Positions 27,521 through 36,932 of a stretch of DNA of 57,354 bases are shown in pieces. The stretch is taken from assembly GCA_944324165.1 (NCBI GenBank), contig CALUVG010000014.1:1-57354 (forward strand), written 5' to 3'. The position numbers were made by a program, and so were the translations under genes. Position 1 is the first letter of the stretch; each line of letters starts with the position of its first letter. Under the pieces are notes generated by a model. That model did no database searches. It was given only the letters and a program-made list of their open reading frames with translations, and was not told where the DNA came from. The DNA comes from Candidatus Gastranaerophilales bacterium (GTDB lineage Bacteria > Cyanobacteriota > Vampirovibrionia > Gastranaerophilales > Gastranaerophilaceae).

Positions 27521-28792
27521 ATGGCATGGTATCTTTTAAATATTGCAATTCTTACATCTCTTGTGCTTTTGTTTATAGTCACAAGACAGACAAACCGGCG
27601 CTGGTCAAAAATTAATGATTATTTAGGCATAGTTACCAATACCGTTAATTCAGTTCGTTACGGGAATTTGTCAACAAAGATTGAAGAGATAAGCCATCCT
27701 ACTTACCAGAATGTCACAGACAGTATTAACAGAATGGTTGATACACTTAATGATCGTGAAAAAATGATTATTGAATATCAGGCTGAGCTTATGCGTCAGA
27801 ACAAATTACTTGAAAGTGTTATTAATTCACTTTCTGATGGTATCTTAATCGTAAATGAAAAAGGCGTTATCCTGCGTGCAACTCCAAAGATTTCAACATG
27901 GTTTGGAGTAAAAGGAGCAGATTTAATAGGAAAAAACATCTTTGATTATATTCAGATAACAGAAAATATTAGTATTGAACGCCTGAATAATCTTGATATC
28001 TTTATTAAACATTCTCCGGCAAACAATTTTTATATTTCTTCAATAAAACTGTCGCTTGATGATAACAAAAAACGCTATGTACTTTTAATTACCGACGTAA
28101 CTAACGAACGTGAACTTGAAAAGCTTAAAGAGGATTTTGTTGCTACACTTACACATGATTTAAAAGTACCAATCGTGGCAGAAAGTAATATGCTTAACTT
28201 TTTTCTTGATGAAAAATTCGGAGCTATTAATGACAAACAAAAATTAGCCCTTCTGAATATGAAAAATTCAAACAAAGAACTTGTGGATCTTGTACAAATC
28301 CTTCTGGAAACTTACAAAATGAAAGAAAAGGGCATACAATTATACAAAGAAAACATTATGTTAAACGGATTTTTAACCTCGGTTATTGACGAAATGCAGC
28401 CAATTGCTGAAAATGCCGGTCTAAAAATTAATTTTACCCTCAAACGTGATATAAAAGTTTTTGCGGATGCTATGCAGCTGGAAAGAGTTGTTAAAAATCT
28501 TATATCAAATGCAATTTCTCACAGTAATACTTCCGAAAATATTGATATACTGACCGGAGAATTACCCGGCTTTATAACCGTATCAGTTGTTGATTACGGT
28601 CAAGGAATACCACAGGAAGAATTAAAACTTATTTTTAATAAGTATTATTCGGCAGCTAAAAAGTTCAGAAAAATTGGAACAGGTCTGGGACTTTACTTAT
28701 CACAGCAGATTATACAGGCACATGGCGGGGAAATTATAGTAACAAGTGAAGAAAATGTGCGCACAGAGTTTTGTGTAAAACTGCCTATATAG
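27521..28792 (+). CDS. membrane PAS sensor histidine kinase
   Basis: The 423-residue protein has one N-terminal transmembrane helix (about 3-21), a HAMP-like linker (about 30-80), a PAS domain (about 95-190), HisKA with phosphoacceptor H212 in LTHDLKVP, and a HATPase domain with N-box NLISNAISHS and G-boxes DYGQGIP and GTGLGLYLSQ. With only one membrane helix and almost no outer domain, it probably senses a cytoplasmic or membrane signal. No response regulator is adjacent. No Shine-Dalgarno is present. Confidence 0.92.
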   Translation: MAWYLLNIAILTSLVLLFIVTRQTNRRWSKINDYLGIVTNTVNSVRYGNLSTKIEEISHPTYQNVTDSINRMVDTLNDREKMIIEYQAELMRQNKLLESVINSLSDGILIVNEKGVILRATPKISTWFGVKGADLIGKNIFDYIQITENISIERLNNLDIFIKHSPANNFYISSIKLSLDDNKKRYVLLITDVTNERELEKLKEDFVATLTHDLKVPIVAESNMLNFFLDEKFGAINDKQKLALLNMKNSNKELVDLVQILLETYKMKEKGIQLYKENIMLNGFLTSVIDEMQPIAENAGLKINFTLKRDIKVFADAMQLERVVKNLISNAISHSNTSENIDILTGELPGFITVSVVDYGQGIPQEELKLIFNKYYSAAKKFRKIGTGLGLYLSQQIIQAHGGEIIVTSEENVRTEFCVKLPI

Positions 28793-28866
28793 CCGGTTTA
28801 AACGAAAAATATCTTCACTCAGACATTGTTGTGAAGTAAAATTATTTATCAAACTCTCATATCCAC

Positions 28867-28893
28867 AAGCCGGACCCGCAATGGGTCAGGCTT
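28867..28893. terminator. hairpin between convergent genes, possible terminator
   Basis: AAGCC-G-GACCC (28867-28877) and GGGTC-A-GGCTT (28883-28893) pair over 10 of 11 positions around a 5-nt loop. There is no T tract directly after it, so it may be a factor-dependent terminator or a small palindromic repeat element. Confidence 0.45.
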
Positions 28894-28910
28894 AACAACA
28901 TTCTCTCACT

Positions 28911-29276
28911 CTATTTGGCAAATTCATCTGCAAAAGCTTTTGAAATATTTATCCCCGTGAAATAAGCTTGTGCAGAAGGCTGTCCCTTAGCTAACTGCTC
29001 TTTTTCTGCCTTTTCGCCTACAGCCATTGATTTTTTAACCAGTTCAGGATTTTCTTCCAGCATTTTCAAATCATTTTCAATTGAATCAGCCGCTTTAACT
29101 TGAATTTGAGATTGTCCGATAGCTGCTGCCGGATCATTACCCAAATCTTTTTGAGTCATTTCTTTAGGCGGATCTTGAATTTGATTCACTGCCGGAGGCT
29201 GTTCTGCCGGTTTTGTTTCTTTCGGGGTTACGTTCGGTTGGATTGGCAACCCTTTGTTTGGATTAATTTCTGTCAT
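28911..29276 (-). CDS. hypothetical low-complexity protein
   Basis: I do not recognise this 121-residue protein. The first half is rich in Pro, Gln, Lys and Glu (NKGLPIQPNVTPKETKPAEQ), probably disordered; the second half is helical with a charged stretch and ends INISKAFADEFAK. No signal peptide or membrane helix is seen. The ATG at 29276 has GAGG 8 nt upstream; a GTG 6 nt earlier is in frame. It is monocistronic and convergent with the histidine kinase gene. Confidence 0.7.
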   Translation of the reverse strand: MTEINPNKGLPIQPNVTPKETKPAEQPPAVNQIQDPPKEMTQKDLGNDPAAAIGQSQIQVKAADSIENDLKMLEENPELVKKSMAVGEKAEKEQLAKGQPSAQAYFTGINISKAFADEFAK

Positions 29277-29453
29277 AGGCACTTCCTCATTTTCTCCAAA
29301 TACATATTTGTTTTCGTGTTTTATGCTTTAAAACCCAAAGATTATTTTTTTTGCTAGTTTACCATAAAAAAATTACAAAAATTAATAATAAATTTTTCTT
29401 AATATTTTTTATGCTATCATTTATTATATACTAATTAAGAAAGTAATGCAACT

Positions 29454-30572
29454 ATGAACTTGAGTAAATTATTAACAGCAATAAGCCCGAAAGAAGTTTT
29501 AAGCAACCTGCCGGATGCGGTATTTGTTCTGGAATTAGACGGCAAAATATGCTGGGTAAATAAAAAAACTGTTGCATTATTTGAAGTAGAAAAATCAATT
29601 TTGCAAAATTGTAATTTTGATGATTTTGTGACCGACGGAATGAAAGATGTTGCGAAATCAGCAAATAAACGTACATCTGTTATTACCGGCGCAGTAAGCG
29701 GGGAAGGCAGAGAATTCTTTGTGGAATTGAATGCCAGATTTTATGATGATCAGTATTATGTAACTCTTCGTGATGTTACGGCAATGACTGATATCTTTAA
29801 TAATGCGGAAGAAACAAATCGTCTGACAAAAGATAAAAATCTTATGCTGGACAAATTATCTATAGATATAAAAGGTCCTTTACAATCTATGCTTGGATTT
29901 TCTCAAGCTTTGCTGGACGGGCTTGGCGGTGAAATTTCCGAAAAACAGGAAAAATATATTAAAATAATTAATAAAAATGCAACGGATATGCTGTTTTTTA
30001 TGGATAAATTCCTGGAATTTTCTAAATCTGAAGCTAATTACTACAAGCCGGACTGTCAGATGTTTGATGTAATAAATACAATTCAGGCAGTGTTAAGGAG
30101 TAATGAAGTTGCATTTGCCGCAAAAAATCTGGCTGTAAACTTTGATTATGAAGAGTTTGATAAGAAAACTATCTATTCAGATGAAAATTTTCTTAAGCTT
30201 ATACTGCAAAATATTCTGGAAACAGCCATTAAATTGACTGAAATAGGCAGTATTACAATAAAACTGTTCCATCCTGAAAACGAAACACTCAGAGATTATG
30301 GAATAAGTCATAAAGATGACAGCAATAAATATTTACAGCTAACTATTACCGATACAGGAATGGGGTTGACTGAAAATGAACAGGAAGACCTTTTCAATCC
30401 ATATTCTCATCTTGATAAGGTAAATAAAAAGAATATAGTCAGAGCATTCGGGCTTGGAACAGCTTTAAATCTTGCTGAAAAATTGAATGGAACAATTCAG
30501 GTAAAATCTGAAGTTATGAAAGGATCCGAATTTAATATTATATTACCGATAGATAAGGAAATTGATGAGTAA
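29454..30572 (+). CDS. degenerate histidine-kinase-like PAS protein
   Basis: The 372-residue protein has a PAS domain (about 15-112), a HisKA-like helical pair and a HATPase-like domain. The expected phosphoacceptor box reads LSIDIKGPLQ (135-144), so the position of the catalytic His is I137. The N-box reads NILETAIKLT, so the second, Mg-binding Asn is T257. The G1 box DTGMGL (300-305) and a G2-like GLGTALNLAEKL remain. It is therefore unlikely to autophosphorylate and may act as a sensor or dimer partner of another kinase. It overlaps the following ABC ATPase gene by 8 nt. Confidence 0.85.
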   Translation: MNLSKLLTAISPKEVLSNLPDAVFVLELDGKICWVNKKTVALFEVEKSILQNCNFDDFVTDGMKDVAKSANKRTSVITGAVSGEGREFFVELNARFYDDQYYVTLRDVTAMTDIFNNAEETNRLTKDKNLMLDKLSIDIKGPLQSMLGFSQALLDGLGGEISEKQEKYIKIINKNATDMLFFMDKFLEFSKSEANYYKPDCQMFDVINTIQAVLRSNEVAFAAKNLAVNFDYEEFDKKTIYSDENFLKLILQNILETAIKLTEIGSITIKLFHPENETLRDYGISHKDDSNKYLQLTITDTGMGLTENEQEDLFNPYSHLDKVNKKNIVRAFGLGTALNLAEKLNGTIQVKSEVMKGSEFNIILPIDKEIDE

Positions 30573-31608
30573 AGTTGTTTTAAAAAACGTAACAAAGATT
30601 TACGATAAGAAAAAAGTTATAAACAATATTGATTTAACAATAAATGATAAAGAATTTGTAGTCCTTGTAGGTGCCTCAGGTTGCGGCAAATCAACTGTAT
30701 TACGTATGATAGCAGGGCTTGAGGAGATTACGGAAGGTGAAATATATATAGGGGATAAAAGAGTAAACGATATTCCGCCTAAAGACAGAGATATAGCTTT
30801 TGTTTTTCAGAGTTATGCATTATATCCTCATATGACGGTTAGGGAAAATATTGCATTCGGGCTGAAAATGCGTAAAGTTGATAAAGCAACAATAGAAAAA
30901 AAAGTTCAGGAGGCTGCTGAAATACTGGATCTTGGAGAATATTTGGATAGAAAACCTAAACAGCTTTCAGGCGGTCAAAGACAGCGTGTTGCTTTAGGAC
31001 GCGCCATTGTACGGAATCCTAAAGTTTTTCTTATGGACGAACCTTTATCTAATTTAGATGCAAAATTGCGTGTTCAAATGCGTTCTGAAATAAAAAAATT
31101 ACACGAAAAATTGCAGACCACATTTATTTACGTAACTCATGATCAGACAGAAGCACTTACAATGGGAGATAGAATTGTAGTCTTAGACAAAGGAGTTATA
31201 CAACAGGCTGATAAACCGGAAGTTATTTATAGTGAACCTGCAAACACCTTTGTAGCAGGCTTTATCGGATCTCCTCAAATGAATTTCATCAATGCCAAAG
31301 TTGTATCCGGCGGACTTAATTTTGATAATGTTTTTTTGCCGTATGATAATGATTTTTCAGGGAAAAAAGAAGTAATTATCGGTATCAGACCTGAAAAAAT
31401 GGTGTGCGGCGGTGAAATTCGGCTTGATGTAAATGTAGATATGGTTGAACTGCTTGGCAGTGAAAAAGTTGTCTATTTTACAATCGACGGACAAAAATGT
31501 TCAGCCAAATTACCGGCAGAAAAAGAACTCCAAAATGTCTTGAAATTAAGTATTGAAAAATCCGATATTTATATTTTTGATGCTGATACAGGTGTCAGAA
31601 TTTTCTAA
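30565..31608 (+). CDS. MalK/UgpC-type sugar ABC transporter ATPase
   Basis: The 347-residue protein has Walker A GASGCGKST, Q-loop FQSYALYPHM, signature LSGGQRQR, Walker B VFLMDEPLSNLD, H-loop VTHDQTEA and a C-terminal TOBE-like regulatory domain, the layout of MalK, UgpC and MsmX. It powers carbohydrate importers at the inner face of the membrane. No permease or binding protein is nearby, so it may be a shared ATPase serving several importers. AAGGA precedes ATG 30565, which lies inside the end of the degenerate kinase gene. Confidence 0.93.
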   Translation: MSKVVLKNVTKIYDKKKVINNIDLTINDKEFVVLVGASGCGKSTVLRMIAGLEEITEGEIYIGDKRVNDIPPKDRDIAFVFQSYALYPHMTVRENIAFGLKMRKVDKATIEKKVQEAAEILDLGEYLDRKPKQLSGGQRQRVALGRAIVRNPKVFLMDEPLSNLDAKLRVQMRSEIKKLHEKLQTTFIYVTHDQTEALTMGDRIVVLDKGVIQQADKPEVIYSEPANTFVAGFIGSPQMNFINAKVVSGGLNFDNVFLPYDNDFSGKKEVIIGIRPEKMVCGGEIRLDVNVDMVELLGSEKVVYFTIDGQKCSAKLPAEKELQNVLKLSIEKSDIYIFDADTGVRIF

Positions 31609-31696
31609 AATAATTTTTTAAAGAGCTTTATTATTACCATTATAAATTTGTTTGTGATACTTTAATATTATACGCGAATTATATAAGGATATAAAA

Positions 31697-34351
31697 ATGA
31701 TTGATACATCAATGAAAATAGAAGATTTACCTACAGTTTATGACCCTAAAGAAACTGAAGAAAGCATATATAAATTCTGGGAAGAAGGCGAGTTTTTCAA
31801 GGCTGATGCCAAAAGCCCTAAACCACCTTATTCTATTGTTATTCCACCGCCTAATGTTACAGGTGTACTGCATATGGGGCACGCATTGGATGAGACATTG
31901 CAGGATATTCTGATACGTTATCACAGAATGGCGGGATATGAGACTCTCTGGATGCCGGGAACCGATCACGCCGGCATTGCAACACAAAATGTTGTAGAAA
32001 AAAAATTACGTGAACAAGGATTGTCACGTTATGATTTAGGTCGTGAAAAATTTTTGGAAGAAACATGGAAATGGGCAAATGAACATAAATCAGCTATCCT
32101 TGATCAGTGTAAACGTCTGGGCGCATCATTTGACCGCTCAAGAGAAAGATTTACTTTTGATAAAGGCTGTTCTGATGCAGTAAAAGAAGTTTTTGTAAGG
32201 CTTTATGAAAAAGGGCTAATATACAAAGGGGCATATATTGTCAACTGGTGTCCTCGCTGCAACAGTGCAATTTCTGATGTTGAGACGGAATATGAAACTG
32301 AACAGGGGCATTTGTGGGAAATTTCTTACCCGCTGAAAGGTGAACCGGGAGCAATTATAGTTGCAACTACAAGACCGGAAACAATTTTTGGTGATGTCGC
32401 AATTGCTGTTCACCCTGATGATCACAAGTATTCGGAATTGGTAGGCAAAACAGTTATTATCCCGCTTTCAGGTCGTGAAATACCTATTATTGCGGATGAA
32501 TATGTTGATAAGAATTTCGGAACAGGAGCTGTAAAAATTACTCCTGCGCACGATCCAAATGATTACGAAGTTGGAAAACGACACAATTTAGATCCGATCT
32601 GGGTTATAGATACAGAAGGCAAAATGAAGGCTTGCGGTGAAGTGCCGCCTGAATTACACGGGCTTGACCGATATGAAGCACGGGAAAAAATTGTAGGAAT
32701 GTTGTCTTATAACAATTTCCTTTTAAGAACACGTGATCACGAACATAATGTAGGCAAATGTCAGCGTTGCAACACAACAATTGAACCGCTTTTGTCCGAA
32801 CAATGGTTTGTAAAAATGGAACCGCTTGCAAAAGAAGCAATTGCTGCAGTAAAAGACGGACGTATCAAATTTGTTCCTGAACGTTGGGAAAAGAATTATC
32901 TCGGCTGGATGGAAAATATACGCGACTGGTGTATTTCCCGTCAGTTATGGTGGGGACATCAAATACCTGCTTATTATCACAAAGTAACAGGCGAAATGGT
33001 TGTTGCACGTGAAAATCCTGATCCGGAAAATTATGTACAGGACCCTGATGTTCTGGATACATGGTTTTCTTCTGCGTTGTGGCCGTTCTCTACTATGGGC
33101 TGGCCTAATACAGATGCTGAAGATTTCAAAAAATTCTATCCGACAACAACTCTTGTAACAGGATTTGATATTATTTTCTTCTGGGTTGCAAGAATGATTA
33201 CCATGGGATTGGAATTTACAGGCAAAGCTCCATTTTCAACTGTTTATATCCACGGGCTTATCCGTGATGAAAAAGGGCAAAAAATGTCTAAATCTAAAGG
33301 CAATACAATTGACCCTGTAAAAATCATTGATAAATACGGCTGTGATGCTTTAAGATTTACAATGACATCTCTTTGTACTTATGGAGGTCAAGATATAAAA
33401 ATCAGTGATGAAAGATTTGAATACGGTCGAAACTTTGCTAACAAAATCTGGAATGCCTCAAGATTTGTATTAATGAATTTGGATGGTGTTGATAACAAAG
33501 ACATTGATTTTTCAAATCTAACAATTGCTGATAAATGGATTCTGGATAAATTAAATACCACTGCAAAAGAAATTAATGAAAATATTAAGGAATATAGAAT
33601 CGGTGAAACCGCGCATGTATTATATGATTTCTTCTGGAATTCATACTGTGACTGGTATGTTGAAATTGCCAAAATTCAACTGCAGGACAATTCTTTAAAA
33701 CTCAATACTCAACGAGTTTTGAGATATGTTCTTGATATGGCGTTGAGAATGTTACATCCTATAATGCCGCATATTACTGAACGTGTATGGCAGCTTATCC
33801 CGAAACAATCTGAATTTAAAGCTATAATGATTGCAGATTACCCGCAATATAATGAAAAATTGGCGTTCCCTCAAGAGGCAAAAGAAATGGAGCTTGTATT
33901 TGAAACCATTAAATCACTTAGAAATGTACGTCAGAGTTTCAATATTGCGCACTCTGTAAAAGTAAATATAGAAATACGTGCAGACAAGGACGAAGAACCG
34001 GTATTTAAAGCAATTGAGTCATATATAAGACGGCTTGCGAGAGTTGAGGGGATTACATATGCACAAATGGATGCAGCTGTTCCTCCAAAATCTGCGACGG
34101 CTGTTGTTTCAGCATCAAAAATTATAGTGCCGCTTGCTGATTTAATTGATCTTGATGCAGAAATTGCCCGTCAGCAAAAGAAACTGGATAAATTGACCGC
34201 TGAAAAAAAATCTCTGCAAGGAAGAATTAACAATCCTAAATTTGTTGCAAATGCCCCAAAAGAATTAATAGAACAAACAAAAGAACGCATTGCAGAAATA
34301 GATATTCAGGAAAATACCATTTCTGAACTAGTAAAATCGTTAACAGCTTAG
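31697..34351 (+). CDS. valS: valyl-tRNA synthetase
   Basis: This class I synthetase charges tRNA-Val. The 884-residue product has full length: the HIGH-type motif PPPNVTGVLHMGHALDE near residue 50, the editing (CP1) domain with TTRPETIFGDVAIAVHPDD, the tryptophan-rich catalytic part, KMSKS in GQKMSKSKGNTIDP, the anticodon-binding helical domain and the C-terminal coiled coil (LDAEIARQQKKLDKLTAEKK) typical of ValRS. AAGGA lies about 9 nt before the ATG. It ends at its own terminator. Confidence 0.98.
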   Translation: MIDTSMKIEDLPTVYDPKETEESIYKFWEEGEFFKADAKSPKPPYSIVIPPPNVTGVLHMGHALDETLQDILIRYHRMAGYETLWMPGTDHAGIATQNVVEKKLREQGLSRYDLGREKFLEETWKWANEHKSAILDQCKRLGASFDRSRERFTFDKGCSDAVKEVFVRLYEKGLIYKGAYIVNWCPRCNSAISDVETEYETEQGHLWEISYPLKGEPGAIIVATTRPETIFGDVAIAVHPDDHKYSELVGKTVIIPLSGREIPIIADEYVDKNFGTGAVKITPAHDPNDYEVGKRHNLDPIWVIDTEGKMKACGEVPPELHGLDRYEAREKIVGMLSYNNFLLRTRDHEHNVGKCQRCNTTIEPLLSEQWFVKMEPLAKEAIAAVKDGRIKFVPERWEKNYLGWMENIRDWCISRQLWWGHQIPAYYHKVTGEMVVARENPDPENYVQDPDVLDTWFSSALWPFSTMGWPNTDAEDFKKFYPTTTLVTGFDIIFFWVARMITMGLEFTGKAPFSTVYIHGLIRDEKGQKMSKSKGNTIDPVKIIDKYGCDALRFTMTSLCTYGGQDIKISDERFEYGRNFANKIWNASRFVLMNLDGVDNKDIDFSNLTIADKWILDKLNTTAKEINENIKEYRIGETAHVLYDFFWNSYCDWYVEIAKIQLQDNSLKLNTQRVLRYVLDMALRMLHPIMPHITERVWQLIPKQSEFKAIMIADYPQYNEKLAFPQEAKEMELVFETIKSLRNVRQSFNIAHSVKVNIEIRADKDEEPVFKAIESYIRRLARVEGITYAQMDAAVPPKSATAVVSASKIIVPLADLIDLDAEIARQQKKLDKLTAEKKSLQGRINNPKFVANAPKELIEQTKERIAEIDIQENTISELVKSLTA

Positions 34352-34375
34352 GTTGTTAAGATATATTAAAGATAT

Positions 34376-34414
34376 ACAAAACATGCCGCAAATTCCGGTA
34401 TGTTTTGTTTTAAT
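34376..34414 (+). terminator. intrinsic terminator after valS
   Basis: ACAAAACAT-G-CCG and CGG-T-ATGTTTTGT form a stem with one G-T pair between 34376 and 34408, followed by a T-rich run. Confidence 0.8.
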
Positions 34415-34454
34415 ATTATCAGTATTTTAATAAAAAAACAGAAAGGACAAAAAT

Positions 34455-34751
34455 ATGGCTATACAAAAAACTGGCTGGGATTTTACCAAAATGGCAGTAA
34501 AAAACAGACAAAAATTGATGAGTGTTCCACTTAACGATAAAAGTACTGCAAAAGTTCTCTGGAATGATAATTCTGTTGACTGTTTTATAATGAAAAATGG
34601 TCAAATGATTGAAGGACGCGGGGCTCAGGGTAACCCGGATTTTATTAGTAATGAGCTTGCCATAATTTTGGATAAAGTTAGAAAAGTTGCAGAACCCGGA
34701 TTCGACTTATTGACAAATTTTATCAAAGCGTCTTTAAATACAGTAAAGTAA
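34455..34751 (+). CDS. hypothetical small protein
   Basis: I do not recognise this 98-residue protein. It reads as a compact alpha/beta domain (VPLNDKSTAKVLWNDNSVDC, FIMKNGQMIEGRGAQGNPDF) followed by helices (ELAIILDKVRKVAEPGFDLL). It has no signal peptide or membrane helix. AAAGGA about 7 nt before the ATG is a good ribosome-binding site. It stands alone between the valS terminator and the rpsA promoter. Confidence 0.75.
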   Translation: MAIQKTGWDFTKMAVKNRQKLMSVPLNDKSTAKVLWNDNSVDCFIMKNGQMIEGRGAQGNPDFISNELAIILDKVRKVAEPGFDLLTNFIKASLNTVK

Positions 34752-34773
34752 TGTAAAGTTAGTTTACAAAAAC

Positions 34774-34802
34774 TTTACAAAAATGTAATCATATGTTAAA
34801 AT
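34774..34802 (+). promoter_or_regulatory. promoter of rpsA
   Basis: TTTACA 34774-34779, a 17-bp spacer ending in TG-T, and TAAAAT 34797-34802 make a combined -35 and extended -10 promoter. The leader would be about 55 nt. A second TTTACA lies 11 bp upstream and a GTAAAGT/ACTTTAC inverted repeat overlaps the region. Confidence 0.6.
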
Positions 34803-34863
34803 ATATACATAAATTATTGTTATATATGTCGTAGAAAAGGATGACAATGGAGTAAAGTAAAAA

Positions 34864-35979
34864 ATGGCATCAAAAAGTGAATTAGATTTTGAAGAGTTAT
34901 TAAAACAGTATGACTACAATTTCCAAAAAGGAGATTTAGTGAAAGGGGTTGTCTGCGGTTACGATAATACAGGCGCGATGGTTGATATAGGAGCAAAAAC
35001 AATTGCCGTTGTGCCGGAACGTGAAGCCGTAGAAAAAGGTGAAAGTATAGAAAATAAACTTGTTAAAGGCAATGAGTATGAGTTTTTAATTATTCGTGAA
35101 GAAGACGAAGATGGTAAGTTCCTGTTATCACGTAAAAAAGTAGACTTAGCTTATGCCTGGAAAGAACTTGAAAAAGCAAAAGCTGCAGATGAAACAATTC
35201 TTGGTACTATCGCCGGTATTGTTAAAGGCGGCTTGTTAATAGATATCTCAGGCGTTAGAGGATTTGTACCTTCAAGTCAGTTGCGTTCAAAGGAAACTGA
35301 TTTAGAAGTTGGAAGTAAAATCGAGTTAAAAATCTTAACTCTTGATGCCCAACAAAATAACTTTATTTTATCTAATAAAAAAGTATATGATGACAGTGTA
35401 GTAGAAGCAAGAAAAAATGTATTCTCACAAATTGAACCGGGTCAAATTGTAAAAGGTGATGTTGTGAGAATTACTGATTTTGGAGCATTTATCGACTTAG
35501 GCGGCATTGACGGATTGTTACCGCTTTCTCAGTTAAGCTGGCGTTGGATTGACCATCCTACAGATATATTAAAAGTCGGCGACAAAATTGATGTTGAAGT
35601 TATTGCTGTTGATCACGACAAACAACGTGTCTCTTTAAGTTTGAAAAACCTTGAACCGGATCCATGGCTTGAGGCAGAAAAACAAATTAAAGAAGGCGAC
35701 AAGGTAGAAGGTACTATTACAAGAATTAAACACTTCGGGGCTTTTGTTGAAGTATTCCCGGGCGTTGAGGCATTGCTGCCGCATAATGAAGTTGAAGAAC
35801 TTCAAAACAAACAAGATTGTATCTTGAAAGTTGGCGACAAGGTAATGACTTATATTCTGAAATTCAATCCTGCAGACAAACGTATTGCCTTAACAGTGAA
35901 TGAACCGGAAATAAAAACTGAAGCTGTTGAAGAAACCGTTGAAGAAACAACTTCGCAGGATTCAGAATCTGTTGAATAA
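34864..35979 (+). CDS. rpsA: 30S ribosomal protein S1 homologue
   Basis: The 371-residue protein is a chain of four S1 RNA-binding domains, at about 18-90 (GDLVKGVVCGYDNTGAMVDI), 105-170 (GTIAGIVKGGLLIDISGVRG), 190-260 (GQIVKGDVVRITDFGAFIDL) and 275-350 (GDKVEGTITRIKHFGAFVEV), ending in an acidic Glu/Thr tail. S1 brings mRNA to the 30S subunit. Cyanobacterial S1 is described with three domains and E. coli S1 with six, so four is intermediate. GGAG lies about 11 nt before the ATG. It ends at a bidirectional terminator shared with a convergent pseudopilin gene. Confidence 0.92.
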   Translation: MASKSELDFEELLKQYDYNFQKGDLVKGVVCGYDNTGAMVDIGAKTIAVVPEREAVEKGESIENKLVKGNEYEFLIIREEDEDGKFLLSRKKVDLAYAWKELEKAKAADETILGTIAGIVKGGLLIDISGVRGFVPSSQLRSKETDLEVGSKIELKILTLDAQQNNFILSNKKVYDDSVVEARKNVFSQIEPGQIVKGDVVRITDFGAFIDLGGIDGLLPLSQLSWRWIDHPTDILKVGDKIDVEVIAVDHDKQRVSLSLKNLEPDPWLEAEKQIKEGDKVEGTITRIKHFGAFVEVFPGVEALLPHNEVEELQNKQDCILKVGDKVMTYILKFNPADKRIALTVNEPEIKTEAVEETVEETTSQDSESVE

Positions 35980-35998
35980 ACAATATTAAATAATATAT

Positions 35999-36027
35999 AA
36001 AGACCGCATTATTAAAATGTGGTCTTT
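35999..36027. terminator. bidirectional terminator after rpsA
   Basis: AAAGACCGCATT and AATGTGGTCTTT pair over 12 positions with one G-T pair, between the convergent rpsA and pseudopilin genes, with T-rich ends. Confidence 0.8.
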
Positions 36028-36041
36028 TGGTTATGAGAATG

Positions 36042-36833
36042 TTAAATTTTATACGGATAATCGTCTTTGTATTCCCAGTTATCAAGATAGATTAGATGAG
36101 AACAATATTTTCCGTTTCGGGTACATTGTTCATGAATATATTCACGATAGTCTTCTGTGTTTGTAGTATATGTGCCATAACTATATGTTCCGAAATATTG
36201 TTTTTCAGAACCAAAAGAGGTTTGTCTAAATTTATTAACAGGAGAAAATATAAATCTATATATGTCATATCCTTCCTTATTGGGTCCCTTATTGCCATTA
36301 ACATCATAAAAGAAGTCTATACAATCTCCGTTATAAATATAGAAAGTGGCTCCATCATTTAAATAAACTTTTGAAAGTTTGAAAATCTCACTATTATTAA
36401 CTGTTAAAGGTTGCTCCTCTTCTACTTTTGAATATTTCATGTAAGGTAAAATATATTTATTTACGAATTCAAATCCATCTTTTGCATTTGTTAATTTCGC
36501 CTGTTCCTTTTCATCCTCATCTTCTATCTCAGTGTATGGAATATCATCCTTTTTATCCCAGGTATCAACTTCACCATTTTGTACGGTTGAAAGCTGTATT
36601 GCCTGCTGCATAGTGCTATAAAATTTCTTTAATTTTGTTGAGTATTCTTTCTTTTTGTAGCTTTGCATAAGTTCAGGAATAGTCAATGCAGCTACTATGC
36701 CGATTATCGCAAGTGTGATCAGCACTTCGGCAAGAGTGAATGCGGCTTTAGCCGTTTCCTGCGTAGTGGTACAGCCTCTCTTGTTTTCTGTAGCAGCAGA
36801 GCCAAAACTTTTGGATAGATTTATTTGGTGCAT
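36042..36833 (-). CDS. pseudopilin with long leader
   Basis: The 263-residue protein has an unusually long leader of about 31 residues (MHQINLSKSFGSAATENKRG onward) ending in KAA, then FTLAEVLITLAIIG and the hydrophobic helix. The globular part is rich in Lys, Tyr and Glu and ends NWEYKDDYPYKI; it lacks the cysteine tail of the two other pseudopilins here. AAAGGAG lies about 7 nt before the ATG. The promoter region is shared with the divergent XRE gene at 36933. Its function could be a minor pilin or a secretion pseudopilin. Confidence 0.85.
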   Translation of the reverse strand: MHQINLSKSFGSAATENKRGCTTTQETAKAAFTLAEVLITLAIIGIVAALTIPELMQSYKKKEYSTKLKKFYSTMQQAIQLSTVQNGEVDTWDKKDDIPYTEIEDEDEKEQAKLTNAKDGFEFVNKYILPYMKYSKVEEEQPLTVNNSEIFKLSKVYLNDGATFYIYNGDCIDFFYDVNGNKGPNKEGYDIYRFIFSPVNKFRQTSFGSEKQYFGTYSYGTYTTNTEDYREYIHEQCTRNGKYCSHLIYLDNWEYKDDYPYKI

Positions 36834-36863
36834 ATTTTAACTCCTTTCATAATTTTTGTAAAT

Positions 36864-36932
36864 TTATAACTATATTATTGACATGTTATAGCATGATGTA
36901 AGTTATAAGTCAACAATTTTAAAATTATAACT
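36864..36932. promoter_or_regulatory. pseudopilin promoter with TTATAA-type operators
   Basis: On the minus strand TTGACT (36913-36908), a 17-bp spacer and TATAAC (36890-36885) drive the pseudopilin. Four copies of a GTTATA/TTATAAC core lie at 36864-36870, 36885-36891, 36902-36909 and 36925-36931; AGTTATAA at 36901-36908 and TTATAACT at 36925-36932 are a perfect inverted repeat. One copy covers the -10 box. They are candidate sites for the divergent XRE protein. Confidence 0.65.
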
